64,000 nucleotides of DNA from positions 399,857,440-399,921,439 of the forward strand of contig CM066039.1 of the NCBI GenBank assembly GCA_033557465.1. Reading direction: 5' to 3'. This stretch comes from Ichthyophis bannanicus (Eukaryota > Chordata > Amphibia > Gymnophiona > Ichthyophiidae). Positions 49,566 to 59,717 of the stretch are shown here, one piece after another. The notes under the pieces are model-generated. The model saw only the letters and a list, made by a program, of their open reading frames with translations, was not told the DNA's origin and did no database searches. Positions within the stretch are counted from its first letter, which is position 1. Every line of letters starts with the position of its first letter. A program made the position numbers and the translations under genes.

Positions 49566-51870
49566 TTACCTCTAATAAAGCTACACTGCCTCAGATCCTG
49601 TGATCCACTGGATTCCAGAAAAGATACTATCCTCTCTTTTAGCAGTGTTTCCATTAATTTACTTACTGCAAAGGTCAGACTAACTGGCCTGTAGTTCCCA
49701 GCCTCCACTTTCCTATTTTATGGAGAACCATTACATTTGCCCTTTCCCGAAATCTCCAGGATCACGCCTAACTTTAAAAAATATTGGAAAGGTCAGACAG
49801 CAAAGCCACCAGCACTTCCCCAAGTTATTTCAGTACCCTCACATGGATCCCATCTGGCCTCCATTGCTTTGTCTACTCTTAGTTGAGGTAGTTCCTCAAG
49901 AACACAGTCTTTTGAAAATCATTTGAGGTCTACCTCACTTCCATACTAAAACCTCCGGAATTATATTCCACAAAGCGAAATTAGTGCAACGTCTCAGACC
50001 CCTTCTCGAACATCAAGACTTCCGGACGGTAATGCAAGCTATGACGCTCCCACATTTGGATTATTGCAGCCACACAGACCAACCCAGCCACACAGACCAA
50101 CCCACTCCGAACAGCATTGAACACCACAGCAAGAATCATTCAGAGAGCGAAGAAAACCGACCACATCACCCCAATTCTAAAAGACCTACACATACTTCCC
50201 CTCGAAGCAAGAACTAAATACAAATCCATCCTACTCACCCACAAAGCCATCCACCAAACTCAGAACACCTTGCCCCGCACCCTGCTGTCTCGTCCAGCCC
50301 ACGGCAAAACTACCAGACAAGCCTCCAGCAATTCCCTCACCATCCCTCACAAAAGAACTAAATGCTCTCAACGGACATGCAATCGAGCCTTTGAACTTTA
50401 TGCTCCATCCCTATGGAACTCTCTACCGAGCCATCTCAGAAACAATGCCGATCTACTGTCTTTCAGAAAACAGCTAAAACCCATCTTATTCCAGGAATAC
50501 TTCAATACGACTCCCACCAAAAAGTGCACTAACCTCTGATCTCGCCCACCATGACTCTTTGATCCAAAGCTGCACTAACCTGTCCATGTCCAAAGTCTGT
50601 CTCATGTCAAAATCATCAATGTTGCCTCCCTGGTGGTGGCCCCACCCTTATACTTAATTTCCCCACCCTTGTATGTAACGCCGCTTTGACCCGGTGAAAA
50701 GCGGGATATAAATACAGTTAAATAAATAAATAAAAATAAAATAAATAAATTCCTATTTGTGTATGTTTTCTGCGTTCTACACATGGCCAGTCATCTCTGA
50801 GCACAGAACAATACTATTAAGCAATTCCATTTTATCTTCATCAACTTCTACATATTCCTTCCCTTCATCCTTGAATCTGGCAATACTACTTTTACATTTT
50901 CTTCTGTCAGTAACATCTTTAAAAAAAGAATTCTTATCTGCCCTTTTACTATATTGACTATTGTTTCCATTTGCAACTCTCTTTTTCTGACCAATTTTCC
51001 AGCTTCTCTAATTTATTCCAGATATCGTTGCTCGTCCTCCTCTTTCTCTTGTAGTTTAGCTTATGAATGCTAACCTTTTTTTTTTTTACCTTCTCAACTA
51101 CTTCTTTAGTGAAGCACAGCAGACTCTGTTTCGTCTTTGATACTCTACTAACAAAAATGTTGGTTGCCCATTCTTTCAGTTTTGCCCACTGCTTTTCTAC
51201 TTCCCCCCAAATGTTTCCTTTCAGCTAATGAGTCTTTAAGATATTCCCCATTTTGAAAATGTTGGTTTTCCTGAAGTCTAGGACTCTCCTTTTTAGAATG
51301 AATCATCTCCACCCATGTCCTAATACCGAACAACCCTATTCAGTGATAAGTGGATGCCAGATGATTACCTGTTGTAATATCAGAAATGCTCTCTCCAGTC
51401 TTAAGCACCAGGTCCAGCATGGACCTCTCCCCTTATGGGTTCTATTATTTGTTGCCAGCACAGTTCTCCCTGAACAGAATCCAGGACCTTCCTTCTTCTA
51501 GACAAGATTGCATCAGAGATGTCCCAATCAACATCCAGCAAACTGAAATCATCTATTAATATCACTTTTTCTTTCATAGCAATATTGTGAATTTCAAAGA
51601 TATCTCTTCTGCTTTTGAAGGAGATATGCGCATCACACCAATGTAAATGTCCTCTTTCTAAATTAATCCACAGTGCCTTTTCCTTACCTCGGGAGCCCTG
51701 CAGTTCTGTTGCTTTATTGTTTTTTTTTACATTTAGCACACTCCTCCTTTTCTTCATACCTTGTACTTCCTGAATAGACTATATCCCACTTATGGTTCTC
51801 CATGAACCATGTCTTTGTGACAGCCACTAAATCCTGAAAAAGCATGAGTGACATCGAAATCAAATTCAAT
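49566..51870 (-). mobile_element. second CR1-type LINE family, minus copy (split by L2-like LINE)
   Basis: Reading minus: EAGNYRPVSLTFAVSKLMET (49708-49640) belongs to RT fingers. After the L2-like insertion (49935-50750), the linker (RRKCKSSIARFKDEGKEYVE near 50880, decayed) and endonuclease C-terminus (LIDDFSLLDVDWDISDAILS near 51540, LVLR-like blocks) follow. It is the same family as the plus-strand copy at 55150-60725. Strongly decayed. Confidence 0.65.
49935..50750 (+). mobile_element. L2-like LINE 3' part
   Basis: The plus-strand ORF2 C-terminus is open from 50117 to 50539: NTTARIIQRAKKTDHITPIL, LHILPLEARTKYKSILLTHKA, CNRAFELYAPSLWNSLPSHL and LLSFRKQLKPILFQEYF. The tail has ACGCCGCTTTGACCCGGTG ... 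AAAGCGGGATATAAATA and (AAATA)n to about 50750. 5'-truncated. Confidence 0.8.
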
Positions 51871-51899
51871 TTTTTTTAGCATGACCTACAACTTGGCCT

Positions 51900-52332
51900 A
51901 GAGGACTTTAACCTATTACATCCTAAACAATTTGGGCCCGATTCCATCCTGGACGTCCGATTCCATCCTGTGCGCTCGGTCGGAACTGGACGCACAGAGT
52001 TAGACAGGATTCTGATCCCGCTGGGCACGTCTAGCCCTGCAGGATCAGAATCGCGTCTAGGCATGTTTGTGCAGGCCCGGACCCCAATCCCAGTCAGCCT
52101 GCACATACATGCCTAGTCCGGCTAACTCAGTCAAGGCTCTTGAATGGAGCCACGGTGCTATGGCGTCCAGTTGCCATGGCACCACAGCTCCATTCAGTAG
52201 AACCGATCCCCGACCAGATTTTTCATTCCCCGCAGCCCAACCCCCGATCTGGCCTCCCAAGGCCAGGGTCAGGCTGCAGAGAATCTCTTCCACCCCCTCC
52301 GTTGCCCAGGCCTGCCGTTCCCTGCTATTTAT
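51900..52332. repeat. hairpin-rich unidentified repeat
   Basis: Four successive imperfect palindromes: about 51969-51996 (GTGCG ... CGCAC), 52008-52052 (GATTCTGATCC ... GGATCAGAATC), 52057-52116 (CTAGGCATGTTTGTGCAGG ... CCTGCACATACATGCCTAG) and 52141-52196 (TGAATGGAGC ... GCTCCATTCA). An L2-like LINE begins at 52333; related hairpin-rich sequence may continue at 54299-54450 (CCACCTCAGAGGTGG). No coding sequence. Identity unknown. Confidence 0.5.
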
Positions 52333-54298
52333 TTAACTGTATTTATATCCCGCTTTTCACCGGGTCAAAGCGGTGTAACATAAAAAAGGGGGGGGGGGTG
52401 GACAGGAATCAGTTTTTTGGGGTCGGGGCCATCACCAGGTGACAACAGTAATGATTTCGACAAACAATTGGGATATAGACATGGACATTGAGACGCAGTC
52501 ATTTAGAGCAAGATCTTCTGGGAGGTGGGGGGGGGGGGGTTTGGGTAGTCAGTGGCGTGTGTTCTCATCAGTTCCGAGGTATTCCTGGAATAGAATGGTT
52601 TTCAGTTGTTTCTTGAATGCTAGGGGATCTCTGTTGCATCTGATGTGGCTTGGTAGAGAGTTCCAGAGGGATGGTGCATAAAGTTCGTAGGCTCTGTTGC
52701 AGGTCTGTTGATTGTATTTGGTTCTTTTATGGGGGATGGTGAGGGAGTTGCTGGTGGTTTGTCGAGTTGTTCTGTTGTGGGCTGGTTGAGGCAGTGGTGT
52801 GCGGAGCTGGGAGGTTTGAGTTTGGTAGAGGGCTTTATGAGTGAGTAGGACAGCTTTGTATTTGATTCTTGCTTCGAGGGGGAGTATGTGGAGCTCCCTT
52901 AGGATTGGGGTGATGTGGTCGTGTCTTTTTGCTTTCTGGATAATCCTTGCTGTGGTATTTAAGGCAGTTCGAAGTGGGTTGGTATGAGTGGCTGGCAGTC
53001 CGTGGTAGATTATATTGCAGTAGTCCAGGTGGGGGAGTGTCATGGCTTGCATCACTGTTCTGAAGTCCTGCAGTTCAAGTAGAGGTCTAAGGCGTTATAC
53101 TGTTTTAGCCTTGTGAAATATTGTTCCGGTGATTTTTTTGATTTGTTGATTGAGTGTGAGGACTTGGTCTATGATAATTCCCAGATATCTTATGTGCGGT
53201 TGTATTTGTATTTGTGTGGCTCCAATGATGAGGTGTGTGGGTGGTGTGAAGTCCGGGTCCTTTGTTACAATGAGGGCTTCTGTTTTCTTTATGTTGATGG
53301 ACAGGTTGTTCTGTTGTAGCCAGCCGGATTCTTCTGTAAAGCATGCTGATAAGTGTTTATTTGTTGGGTTAGAGGTTATGATTGGGGCATAGAGCATTAT
53401 GTCATCTGCATAGATGTGGTAATTGATGTTGTGGTTGCGTATGATTAAGCAGAGTGGTTGCAGATAGATGTTGAAGAGCATGGCAGACAGCGTGGATCCT
53501 TGGGGTACTACCTGGTGTTGCTGGAAGGGAGGTGAGGTTGATATGTTTGTGCGGATTAGTTGACGTCTATTGGTTAGGTAGGAGTGGAACCATTGAAGTA
53601 CGGTTCCCTTGATGCCAATTGCTTGTAGTCTGTGTAGTAGGATGTTGTGGGAGATGGTGTCAAAGGCTGTTGATATGTCTAGGAAGATCATGGCATATCC
53701 AGAGTGTTTGGCTTGTGTTCCTATGGTGAGGGTGTTCATCAGTGATGTCATGAGGGTTTCGACTCCGTGGAGTGGATGGAAGCCATGTTGTTGTGGGTCC
53801 AGTATGTTGTTTTGGCATCTAAGTGTTCTTGAAGCTGTTGCTGGACTACCTTCTCAATAATTTTGGCAGTGAACGGGAGGCTCGCTATAGGTCTGTAGGA
53901 GGCAGGGTCCATGGGATCCAGGTTGTGTTTTTTTAGGGTTGGTCGGATGATTGAGGTTTTGAGGAGGTCTGGCATGCGTCCTTGGCTGAGGGATTCGTTA
54001 ACAATGTGGGTTAATGTGGTGCTCAGGTCTTCTTTGGTTTTCTTTATCCATTCTGTAGGGCATGGGTCTAGTGGAGAGGTGGTGATGCTCAGGCGGGAGA
54101 TGGTGGATGATGTTTCTTCTTTCGTGATTACTTGGAATGTGCTCCAATCTCGGTCTGTGATGGTGGAGTGGTTTGTTGTTGTTGTTGTTGTCTCCGTGTC
54201 CAATTGTGGATTTTGTGGTTGTTGGAGCTGTTTGTATTGTTGTGCTAGTAATTCTGGTGGGATGTTTGGTAGTTGGTCGGAGTGGTTGGGTGCTTTTC
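52333..54298 (-). mobile_element. L2-like LINE, minus strand
   Basis: The 3' end at 52333-52400 shows the ATATCCCGCTTTTCACCGGG ... AAAGCGG hairpin tail. Reading minus from 54203: KPS-terminated finger region (YRPIASLPFTAKIIEKVVQQ), then 53751-53095 RT (MIFLDISTAFDTISHNILLHRL, VPQGSTLSAMLFNIYL, YHIYADDIMLYAP) and 53055-52549 C-terminus (HLDYCNIIYHGLP, NTTARIIQKAKRHDHITPIL, LWNSLPSHIR). Three long frames separated by single frameshifts cover most of RT. The YADD box is present. 5'-truncated before the endonuclease. Confidence 0.85.
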
Positions 54299-54540
54299 CA
54301 CCTCAGAGGTGGAATAAGTTCCCTGTTCAGTATGCCGGCCCCGGATATACAGAGCCAACATTGGAATTGGCCCTGTACGTCTAGAGCCGTGGACCACCGA
54401 CTGCCCACCCTAACTCCACCCCTACACCGCTCCTTTCTGCCCTGTCTAACCTCCCCATACACACAGGGAAGTTAGTCGATGTTGGCAGAGGGGCCAAATA
54501 GTGGGAAGGGATGTCCATCCCCGCTATTCGCAGCTCAGAA
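54299..54540. other. unassigned GC-rich stretch
   Basis: Contains a perfect short palindrome CCACCTC-A-GAGGTGG near 54299-54313 and no coding signature. Possibly the other side of the hairpin-rich repeat at 51900-52332, separated by the L2-like LINE. Confidence 0.35.
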
Positions 54541-55140
54541 TGACCCCGTTTGGATTTAGAAGCAACAATAGCCCTGAAATATTATTAACAATTTTGGTGC
54601 ATGACATTAGGGTCTTAATAAGAAAAGTGAAACAGGCAATATTAGTTCAAAAAGATTTATCAGTGGCTTTTTTGATACCCTAAACCATAATCGCTTACTG
54701 CTCAAAGTAAATGAAATGGAAATTTCAGTTGTAATTCTTAAATGGTTTGGAGAATTCCAATCAAACAAAGTACAAGGTGAAGATGAAGAACTGCATCTCT
54801 TCTGTCTAGCAGGTGGACTGTGGTATGACCCAGGGCTCCCCATTGTTCCCAATTCATTTGGAGCAGGTTTCTAGGAGCTTGGGATTTACTTTTATTCATA
54901 TGCAGATGCTATTCTATTAGTAATTCCAGTTGTAGGAAAAACTCATAAAGCCAGCGTGTGCTCTTCTAAATAGAGGCTTTGAGTTAGTAAATGAGTGGAT
55001 GTGATCTCATAGCTTAAAGCTAAATGGCTGAGTAATTCAAGAAAAGATTTGCCTAGTGAGAGTTTTACTATTTCTGGAGTTTCTATTCCATTAGTCTTGT
55101 CTCTGACAATACAGGGATATTGGACTCTGTTCTATCTATG
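54541..55140 (+). pseudogene. old LINE RT relic (L2-like)
   Basis: The plus strand reads FGFRSNNSPEILL, VKQAILVQKDLSVAF and, after a frame change, a NHNRLLLKV block; near 54895 a YADAILL box is recognisable. These match RT palm blocks of L2-like LINEs. Heavily decayed. Confidence 0.5.
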
Positions 55141-55157
55141 GATCTACATGAGAAGAA

Positions 55158-55372
55158 TTGGGCAGAGATTTAATAGAAGTCATACGCAGAATTGCCATGA
55201 AAGGAGAAATGCTACTGATAGATGATTTCAATATGCCGGATGTGGATTGGCAGATCCCTGCTGCAGTGTCATCTAGAAGTAAGGAGATCCTGGATTCTCT
55301 TCAAGAAGAACTATTCCAGCAACTGGTAACAAAACCCAAATGTGAAGGGACCATACTAGACTTGGTGCTTAC
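55158..55372 (+). pseudogene. CR1-type endonuclease fragment
   Basis: The plus frame reads EVIRRIAMKGEMLLIDDFNM, PDVDWQIPAAVSSRSKEILD and KPKCEGTILDLVLT, then is cut by LTR F. Coding continues at 56696 with TNGGSVSDVIVGNHLASSDY, the C-terminal SDH-equivalent region. Confidence 0.75.
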
Positions 55373-56181
55373 TGTGATGAGGTGAGTGCAGCCCAGCTAG
55401 GGAAAACTGGAAAAAAGAAGGATTTTTTTTCATTGCGGGAGATGGGAGCACAAAATCCTAGGCTCCATATTAGAAGCACTGAAAGAAACCTAGAGGGCAG
55501 AGCTAAGGCTAAACCAATCACAGACCACAGGACAACCCTGCAGAGGAGTAGGAGGTCCAAGTGGGAGGAGCTAGGAAGGGAGTTGCCCAGCTCAACAGTT
55601 AACAGAGGAAGAACAAACAAAAGAGAGAGGCACAGTTTGAGTTTGGAGCAGGAGGAAGGAGCTGTGAGCAGAAGGTCCAGGAGGAGTGCAGGAGCAAGCA
55701 CCAGTGGCAGCTGCAGTTCAAGGCTTAGCCCAGGTTCTAGTCCAATTCCCAGGAGGCACAGACAGGAGAGATCTGGGGCCAAGCTGTGGAAAACCCTTGC
55801 AGCCAAGGAGAGCAGCAAATGGAGGAACCATTATAAAGGCAGCCAAGAAAGGTACGCAGGGAATGAGTAGTGCCACCAGAATAGTTCTTGCTCTGACTCA
55901 GAGGAGACTTTTGTACATCTGAAGCCTCAGCACAGCAAGAAGTATCTCAGGAGGGAGGTTAAGCAGGAGAGACACACAGGAGACCGGCTTGGAGGAGCCA
56001 AGGCCAGGCAGTGTGAGAGACTGTTTAACATTGCAAAGGCTCTTAAGGAAAAGTTACCAGAGCACTTCCAGAAAGCACTCAGCTGTAGCTCAATTGAGAG
56101 CATGGAGGTAGGCCCTGAAGATAGTGTTATTGAGTCAGAAGCCTCTGAGATGGAATGTGAGCTGTGCACTAAAATACAATA
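55373..56181 (+). pseudogene. LTR-encoded acidic-tail protein, family F (one stop)
   Basis: Opens at TGT (CDEVSAAQLGKTGKKK) and runs to TAG at 56179-56181, about 269 codons, with one internal TAG near 55868. The first half is Arg/Ser-rich (RRSRRSAGASTSGSCSSR), the second has KALKEKLPEHFQKALSC and ends SIESMEVGPEDSVIESEASE followed by MECELC and a short end. It is the shortest of the six and closest in its tail to family C. Confidence 0.65.
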
Positions 56182-56691
56182 GGAATGTGAGTTAGAAAAC
56201 AGTGAAATACCAAAGGAAGCTGTTGCAAGTTAAAGGCAGTTTTCAAGAGTTGAAAGAGAAGAGTAACCCTGAAGACAAGAGGTTAGGAATCTCTCTTAAG
56301 AAGTAAAAACTGCAGAACTTCAGTAAAGGCCCAAACAGCTAGAACTGTTTGTATGGGCGTGGCAACAGTGGGTTGGAAGCTGTGAAGAGTTTTACAAATG
56401 CTTTTGTGTTTTGAAATGTCAAGCAATTGCAGTGAAGAATAGAAACTGCTGTGAGTTTTGTTTGGACATTTTTGATTTGGAGAAATTATCCTGTATTTCT
56501 TTTGTCTGGAAAAAGTGCTTAAAGAATTTTTATGTTCATCACTTGCCAACTTTGGAAACCGAATAAAAATTTCCTGTGCGCTTTAAATAACCACTTGGCT
56601 TTTCTTATTGACACAACTACAACCCTCGAAGGGATACAGATGGCCAGTCGTCCCTACTAGGCAACCGCCTGGTAGGGGCGCGAGCGTCACA
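55373..56691 (+). mobile_element. solo LTR, Gypsy family F
   Basis: TGTGATGAGGTGAG ... GAGCGTCACA, 1319 bp, flanked by TTAC at 55369-55372 and 56692-56695. Removal leaves the LINE endonuclease frame continuous. AATAAA at about 56563. Confidence 0.85.
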
Positions 56692-56799
56692 TTACCAATG
56701 GGGGAAGTGTTTCTGATGTTATAGTGGGAAATCATCTTGCATCCAGTGATTACCAGATGGTGTGGTTCAGTATTAGGACTAGGGCTGATAAAATCCATT

Positions 56800-56935
56800 C
56801 AAAAGCAATACCTTGATGTTACATGTAAACCGCACTGATGACGAAGAGCACAGTATATAAGAGAAATAAAATAAATAAATAATCTATATTTATAAAAACT
56901 TAAAGAAGCTAGCAAATTAGTCAGGTGCCATCATA
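56800..56935 (+). repeat. LINE tail with 3' hairpin
   Basis: GTAAACCGCACTGATGACG ... GCACAGTATATAAGAG followed by (AAATA)n. Same tail class as the L2-like LINEs in the window; no coding part remains. Confidence 0.5.
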
Positions 56936-57237
56936 TACTATGTTACTAAGGAGGGAGGAGTGGCCTAGTGGTTTGGGCAAGTTACCTCAGGCTGGAAGGT
57001 CAGGGGTTCAAATCCCACTAGAGGACAGCAATCTTGGGCCAGAAGGACTGGGATTTCTAGTCTCACAGGTGCTTCTTGTGGTCTTGGGCAAGCCACTTAA
57101 CCCTCCATTGCCCATGTTCTCTGTAAAATAGTTATCTCCAAGTTATAATGCCCTGTTCAATGTAATTTCAGTTTGTTCAATATAAACCACCTTGATATTA
57201 TGAAAGGCAGTATATAAGAAATGTTAAATAAATAAAA
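56936..57237 (+). mobile_element. tRNA-derived SINE with LINE-like tail
   Basis: The head carries an A box (GTGGCCTAGTGG, near 56948) and a B box (GGGGTTCAAATCCCAC, near 57003), so an internal RNA polymerase III promoter. A core segment follows with CTTGGGCAAGCCACTTAACC (near 57085), similar to CORE/MIR-type SINEs. The tail AAACCACCTTGATATTATG ... AAGGCAGTATATAAGAA and (AAATAAAT) imitates the L2-like LINE tails here, implying mobilisation by such a LINE. Confidence 0.75.
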
Positions 57238-57379
57238 AAATACTATGAAAGCAAAGATACAAAAAGAAGAAGAAATAACCAATACAATAAAATGACATTT
57301 TACAGATTATGTTAGTGAGAGGAGGAAGGGAAAAAGTGGTATTGTCAGACTCAAGAGTGCAGGGGAGGAATATGCAGAA

Positions 57380-58035
57380 TTGCTTAACAAATATTTCCAT
57401 TCTGTGTTCACAGATGAAGAGCCAGGAGCAGGACCTCCGAAAACATCCACAAATATGAACAGAAGTAATGTGGATCTCAAACGATTTTCAGAAGACTGTG
57501 TTCATGAGAAACTAGCTAAACTAAAAGTAGACAAAACCCTGGGTCCGGATGGGATACATCCAAGAATACTGAGGGAACTTGGGGACGTTCTAGCAGCTCC
57601 ACTGACTTTTTCAATGCCTCGTTGGAGTCGGGAGTGGTGCCAGAAGACTGGAAAGAGGCACATGTAGTCCACCTTTACACAAAAGCGGCAGTAAGGATGT
57701 GGTTGAAAACTACAGGCCGGTTAGTTTAACTTCGGTGGTGAGTAAATTATTGGAAACGCTGCTGAAAGAGAAAATAGTGAGGTTTCTGGATTCCAGCGGA
57801 TTACAGGATCCGAGGCAGCATGGATTCACCAGAGGCAGGTCTTGTCAGACAAATCTGATTGATTTTTTTTGACTGGGTGACCAGAGAGTTGGACCGAGGG
57901 AGAGCTCTAGATGTGGTGTATTTAGATTTCAGTAAAGCCTTGGACACTGTTCCTCACAGGCGACTTATAAACAAACTGAGCACTCTAGGGATGGACCCTA
58001 AAGTTACTGCTTGGGTTAGAAATTGGTTGGGTGGG
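57380..58035 (+). pseudogene. CR1-type RT N-terminal part
   Basis: The plus strand reads LLNKYFHSVFTDEE, KLKVDKTLGPDGIHPRILRE, then after frameshifts near 57615 a YRPVSLTS-like block, and from 57859 DVVYLDFSKALDTVPHRRLI (first catalytic Asp of RT) and VTAWVRNWLGG, where the L1-type insertion begins. It resumes at 59718. Confidence 0.8.
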
Positions 58036-59699
58036 TTTTTTTGGAAGGGGGGCGTTCCAAGATGGCGGCAGCCCTTCGTACCGTGTGAGCACGATTTCCT
58101 GATGGGAAGGAAGCGAAAAGGCAAATCTGGGCCGGTGCCCCCCCAGCCCTCTGCTGCCTCACCGCCTGTTTCTCCTGCTATCGGTCCTTTGGATAGTTAC
58201 CTTTTGCGATCCACTCGGGGTTCAGACGTCGCCGGTGGGGATAGCCGATTGGCAGTTTTGTCAGAGCTTGATAGCTCGGCAACTGCCTCGGCGTCATCTT
58301 TCTCCCCGTTGCTGAGCCTGGCGTCAAAGGTCTCCCGTACCCACGCATTGCCTGAGGGCTTCCTGGAGGTCCCTTCCCCTGCTATGTCGGAGGATATTGG
58401 TGCCTCGGGTGGGCCAGGAAAAGATGTGTTGGTGGAGCTGAAAAGTGGAGCTATGAGTAAGCTCCCAGATATTACATCAACTTTGGCGCCTGAGGGAGAA
58501 GTGTGCACAAGGCAGGTTGTTTCTTCTGCCCCACGGGTTGATCTACAGACACACTTGGAAATCGAGGATTCAGCGCTGAATATGGATGCCGTGTTTTCTC
58601 TACAGCGTCCAGTGAATTTTACATTGGAGTCTATTTGGACCGCTATTGCCTCGTTGGGAGAAGCTTTATTCCCTCATGTATCTTCTTTAACCACTAAGGT
58701 AAATTCTACTATTGGAGCTGTGACCGTTTTGGAAGTGTCAGATATCTCCGTGGAAGAAGAAGAGATACGAAGTAGATTATCTAGTCTGGAAGATCAGTCT
58801 GACATTGTTAAAAAGAACTCTTTGTCGGTACTCATGAAATTAGAGCAGTTGGAAAATTTGTCTCGTGTTAATAATTTGAGAATTGTAAATTTTCCTAGAT
58901 CCTCTTCTATTGGGGCTAAAGAGATGTTTAAAGAATATCTCCTGGAAGTTTTGGGTGTCTCCCCGGAGTTAATGCCTCCCTTAGTTAAATTGTATTACTT
59001 ACCTAAAGCAACGCGTGCTACTCCTAGCAGCGCTTTGGGGGGGGGTCTGACACAAGGGGATGTGTTAAATGTTACCAATTTGTTAGAGAATTCTCGGGAC
59101 TCTTTGGAGTCTTCCACTCTTCTTGTTACTTTTGCTCTGTTATCGGATAGAGAGTGGTTATTGAAGTTGTTTTTTCGTAAAAGGAAAATTCCCTTTCGTG
59201 GTTTTGCTGTCCGTATTTATCCTGACCTATCAAGAGTAACACAGAAACGTCGTAGAGAGTTTCTTTTGTTACGGCCTGGGGTTTTGAAGTTAGGGGGGCT
59301 CTTTTTTCTTAAACATCCCTGTAAGTGTTTGGTTAAATACCAAGATCTTTCCTATGTATTTTTTGAGCCTTCCCAGCTGCTAGCCTTTATCAGTGCTAGG
59401 CGTGTAGAATCCTCTATTCTTTCTCCTTAAGGATGCTCAGCTATGTATTAGTTTGAACTGTTGTGCTGCCTGTTTCTTTTCATAGTTGGTATATATATTA
59501 TATTTTTTATGAAACGATCCCCTTCTTTTCGTGGGCTAGAGTGGTTGGACACTGTTATGTTTTTTTTGTTACTAATGTATAACAATTTTCTTCATTTGCA
59601 TTTTCTGTGTGTTAACCTGTTTCTTTCAAGAGAGTGCTTTGTTGGCTTTCTTGTTGTATTTGTAAAAATTGCATAAATAAAAAATTAAAAAAAAAAAAA
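58036..59699 (+). mobile_element. ORF1-only L1-type retroelement (HAL1-like)
   Basis: A 1664-bp insertion with an exact 18-bp duplication AGAAATTGGTTGGGTGGG (58018-58035 and 59700-59717) and a 3' A-rich end preceded by AATAAA-like GCATAAATAAAAAATTAAAA. The 5' start, TTTTTTTGGAAGGGGGGCG then CCAAGATGGCGGC, resembles the start of L1 5' UTRs, so the insertion appears complete at the 5' end. It holds one intact ORF1 and no ORF2. Element end positions are ambiguous by one base. Confidence 0.8.
58102..59430 (+). CDS. L1-type ORF1 protein (RNA-binding chaperone), intact
   Basis: 442 codons from MGRKRKGKSG; the open frame extends upstream into the LINE by chance, so I chose the first Met inside the insertion. 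The N-terminal half is Ser/Pro-rich, followed by a coiled-coil-like segment (EEEEIRSRLSSLEDQSDIVK, KLEQLENLSR), then the RRM-like start VNNLRIVNFPRSS typical of L1 ORF1 (Transposase_22 family) and a C-terminal domain with RIYPDLSRVTQKRRREF. ORF1p coats L1 RNA in the cytoplasm. No stop or frameshift is visible. The basic KRKGK at the start could be a nuclear or RNA-contact motif. Confidence 0.8.
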   Translation: MGRKRKGKSGPVPPQPSAASPPVSPAIGPLDSYLLRSTRGSDVAGGDSRLAVLSELDSSATASASSFSPLLSLASKVSRTHALPEGFLEVPSPAMSEDIGASGGPGKDVLVELKSGAMSKLPDITSTLAPEGEVCTRQVVSSAPRVDLQTHLEIEDSALNMDAVFSLQRPVNFTLESIWTAIASLGEALFPHVSSLTTKVNSTIGAVTVLEVSDISVEEEEIRSRLSSLEDQSDIVKKNSLSVLMKLEQLENLSRVNNLRIVNFPRSSSIGAKEMFKEYLLEVLGVSPELMPPLVKLYYLPKATRATPSSALGGGLTQGDVLNVTNLLENSRDSLESSTLLVTFALLSDREWLLKLFFRKRKIPFRGFAVRIYPDLSRVTQKRRREFLLLRPGVLKLGGLFFLKHPCKCLVKYQDLSYVFFEPSQLLAFISARRVESSILSP

Positions 59700-59717
59700 A
59701 GAAATTGGTTGGGTGGG

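Noticed and set aside
55369..55818. Leu-rich minus-strand frame resembling a membrane protein
   Set aside because: Shadow of the Arg/Ser/Glu-rich LTR F frame on the plus strand.
56948..57020. tRNA gene
   Set aside because: A and B boxes are present, but no cloverleaf closes and the sequence continues into a SINE core and LINE-like tail.
57859..59430. One 523-codon open frame beginning in RT sequence
   Set aside because: It is a chance in-frame join of CR1-type RT (up to 58035) with the inserted L1-type ORF1. The 18-bp duplication shows the boundary, so I start the CDS at 58102.
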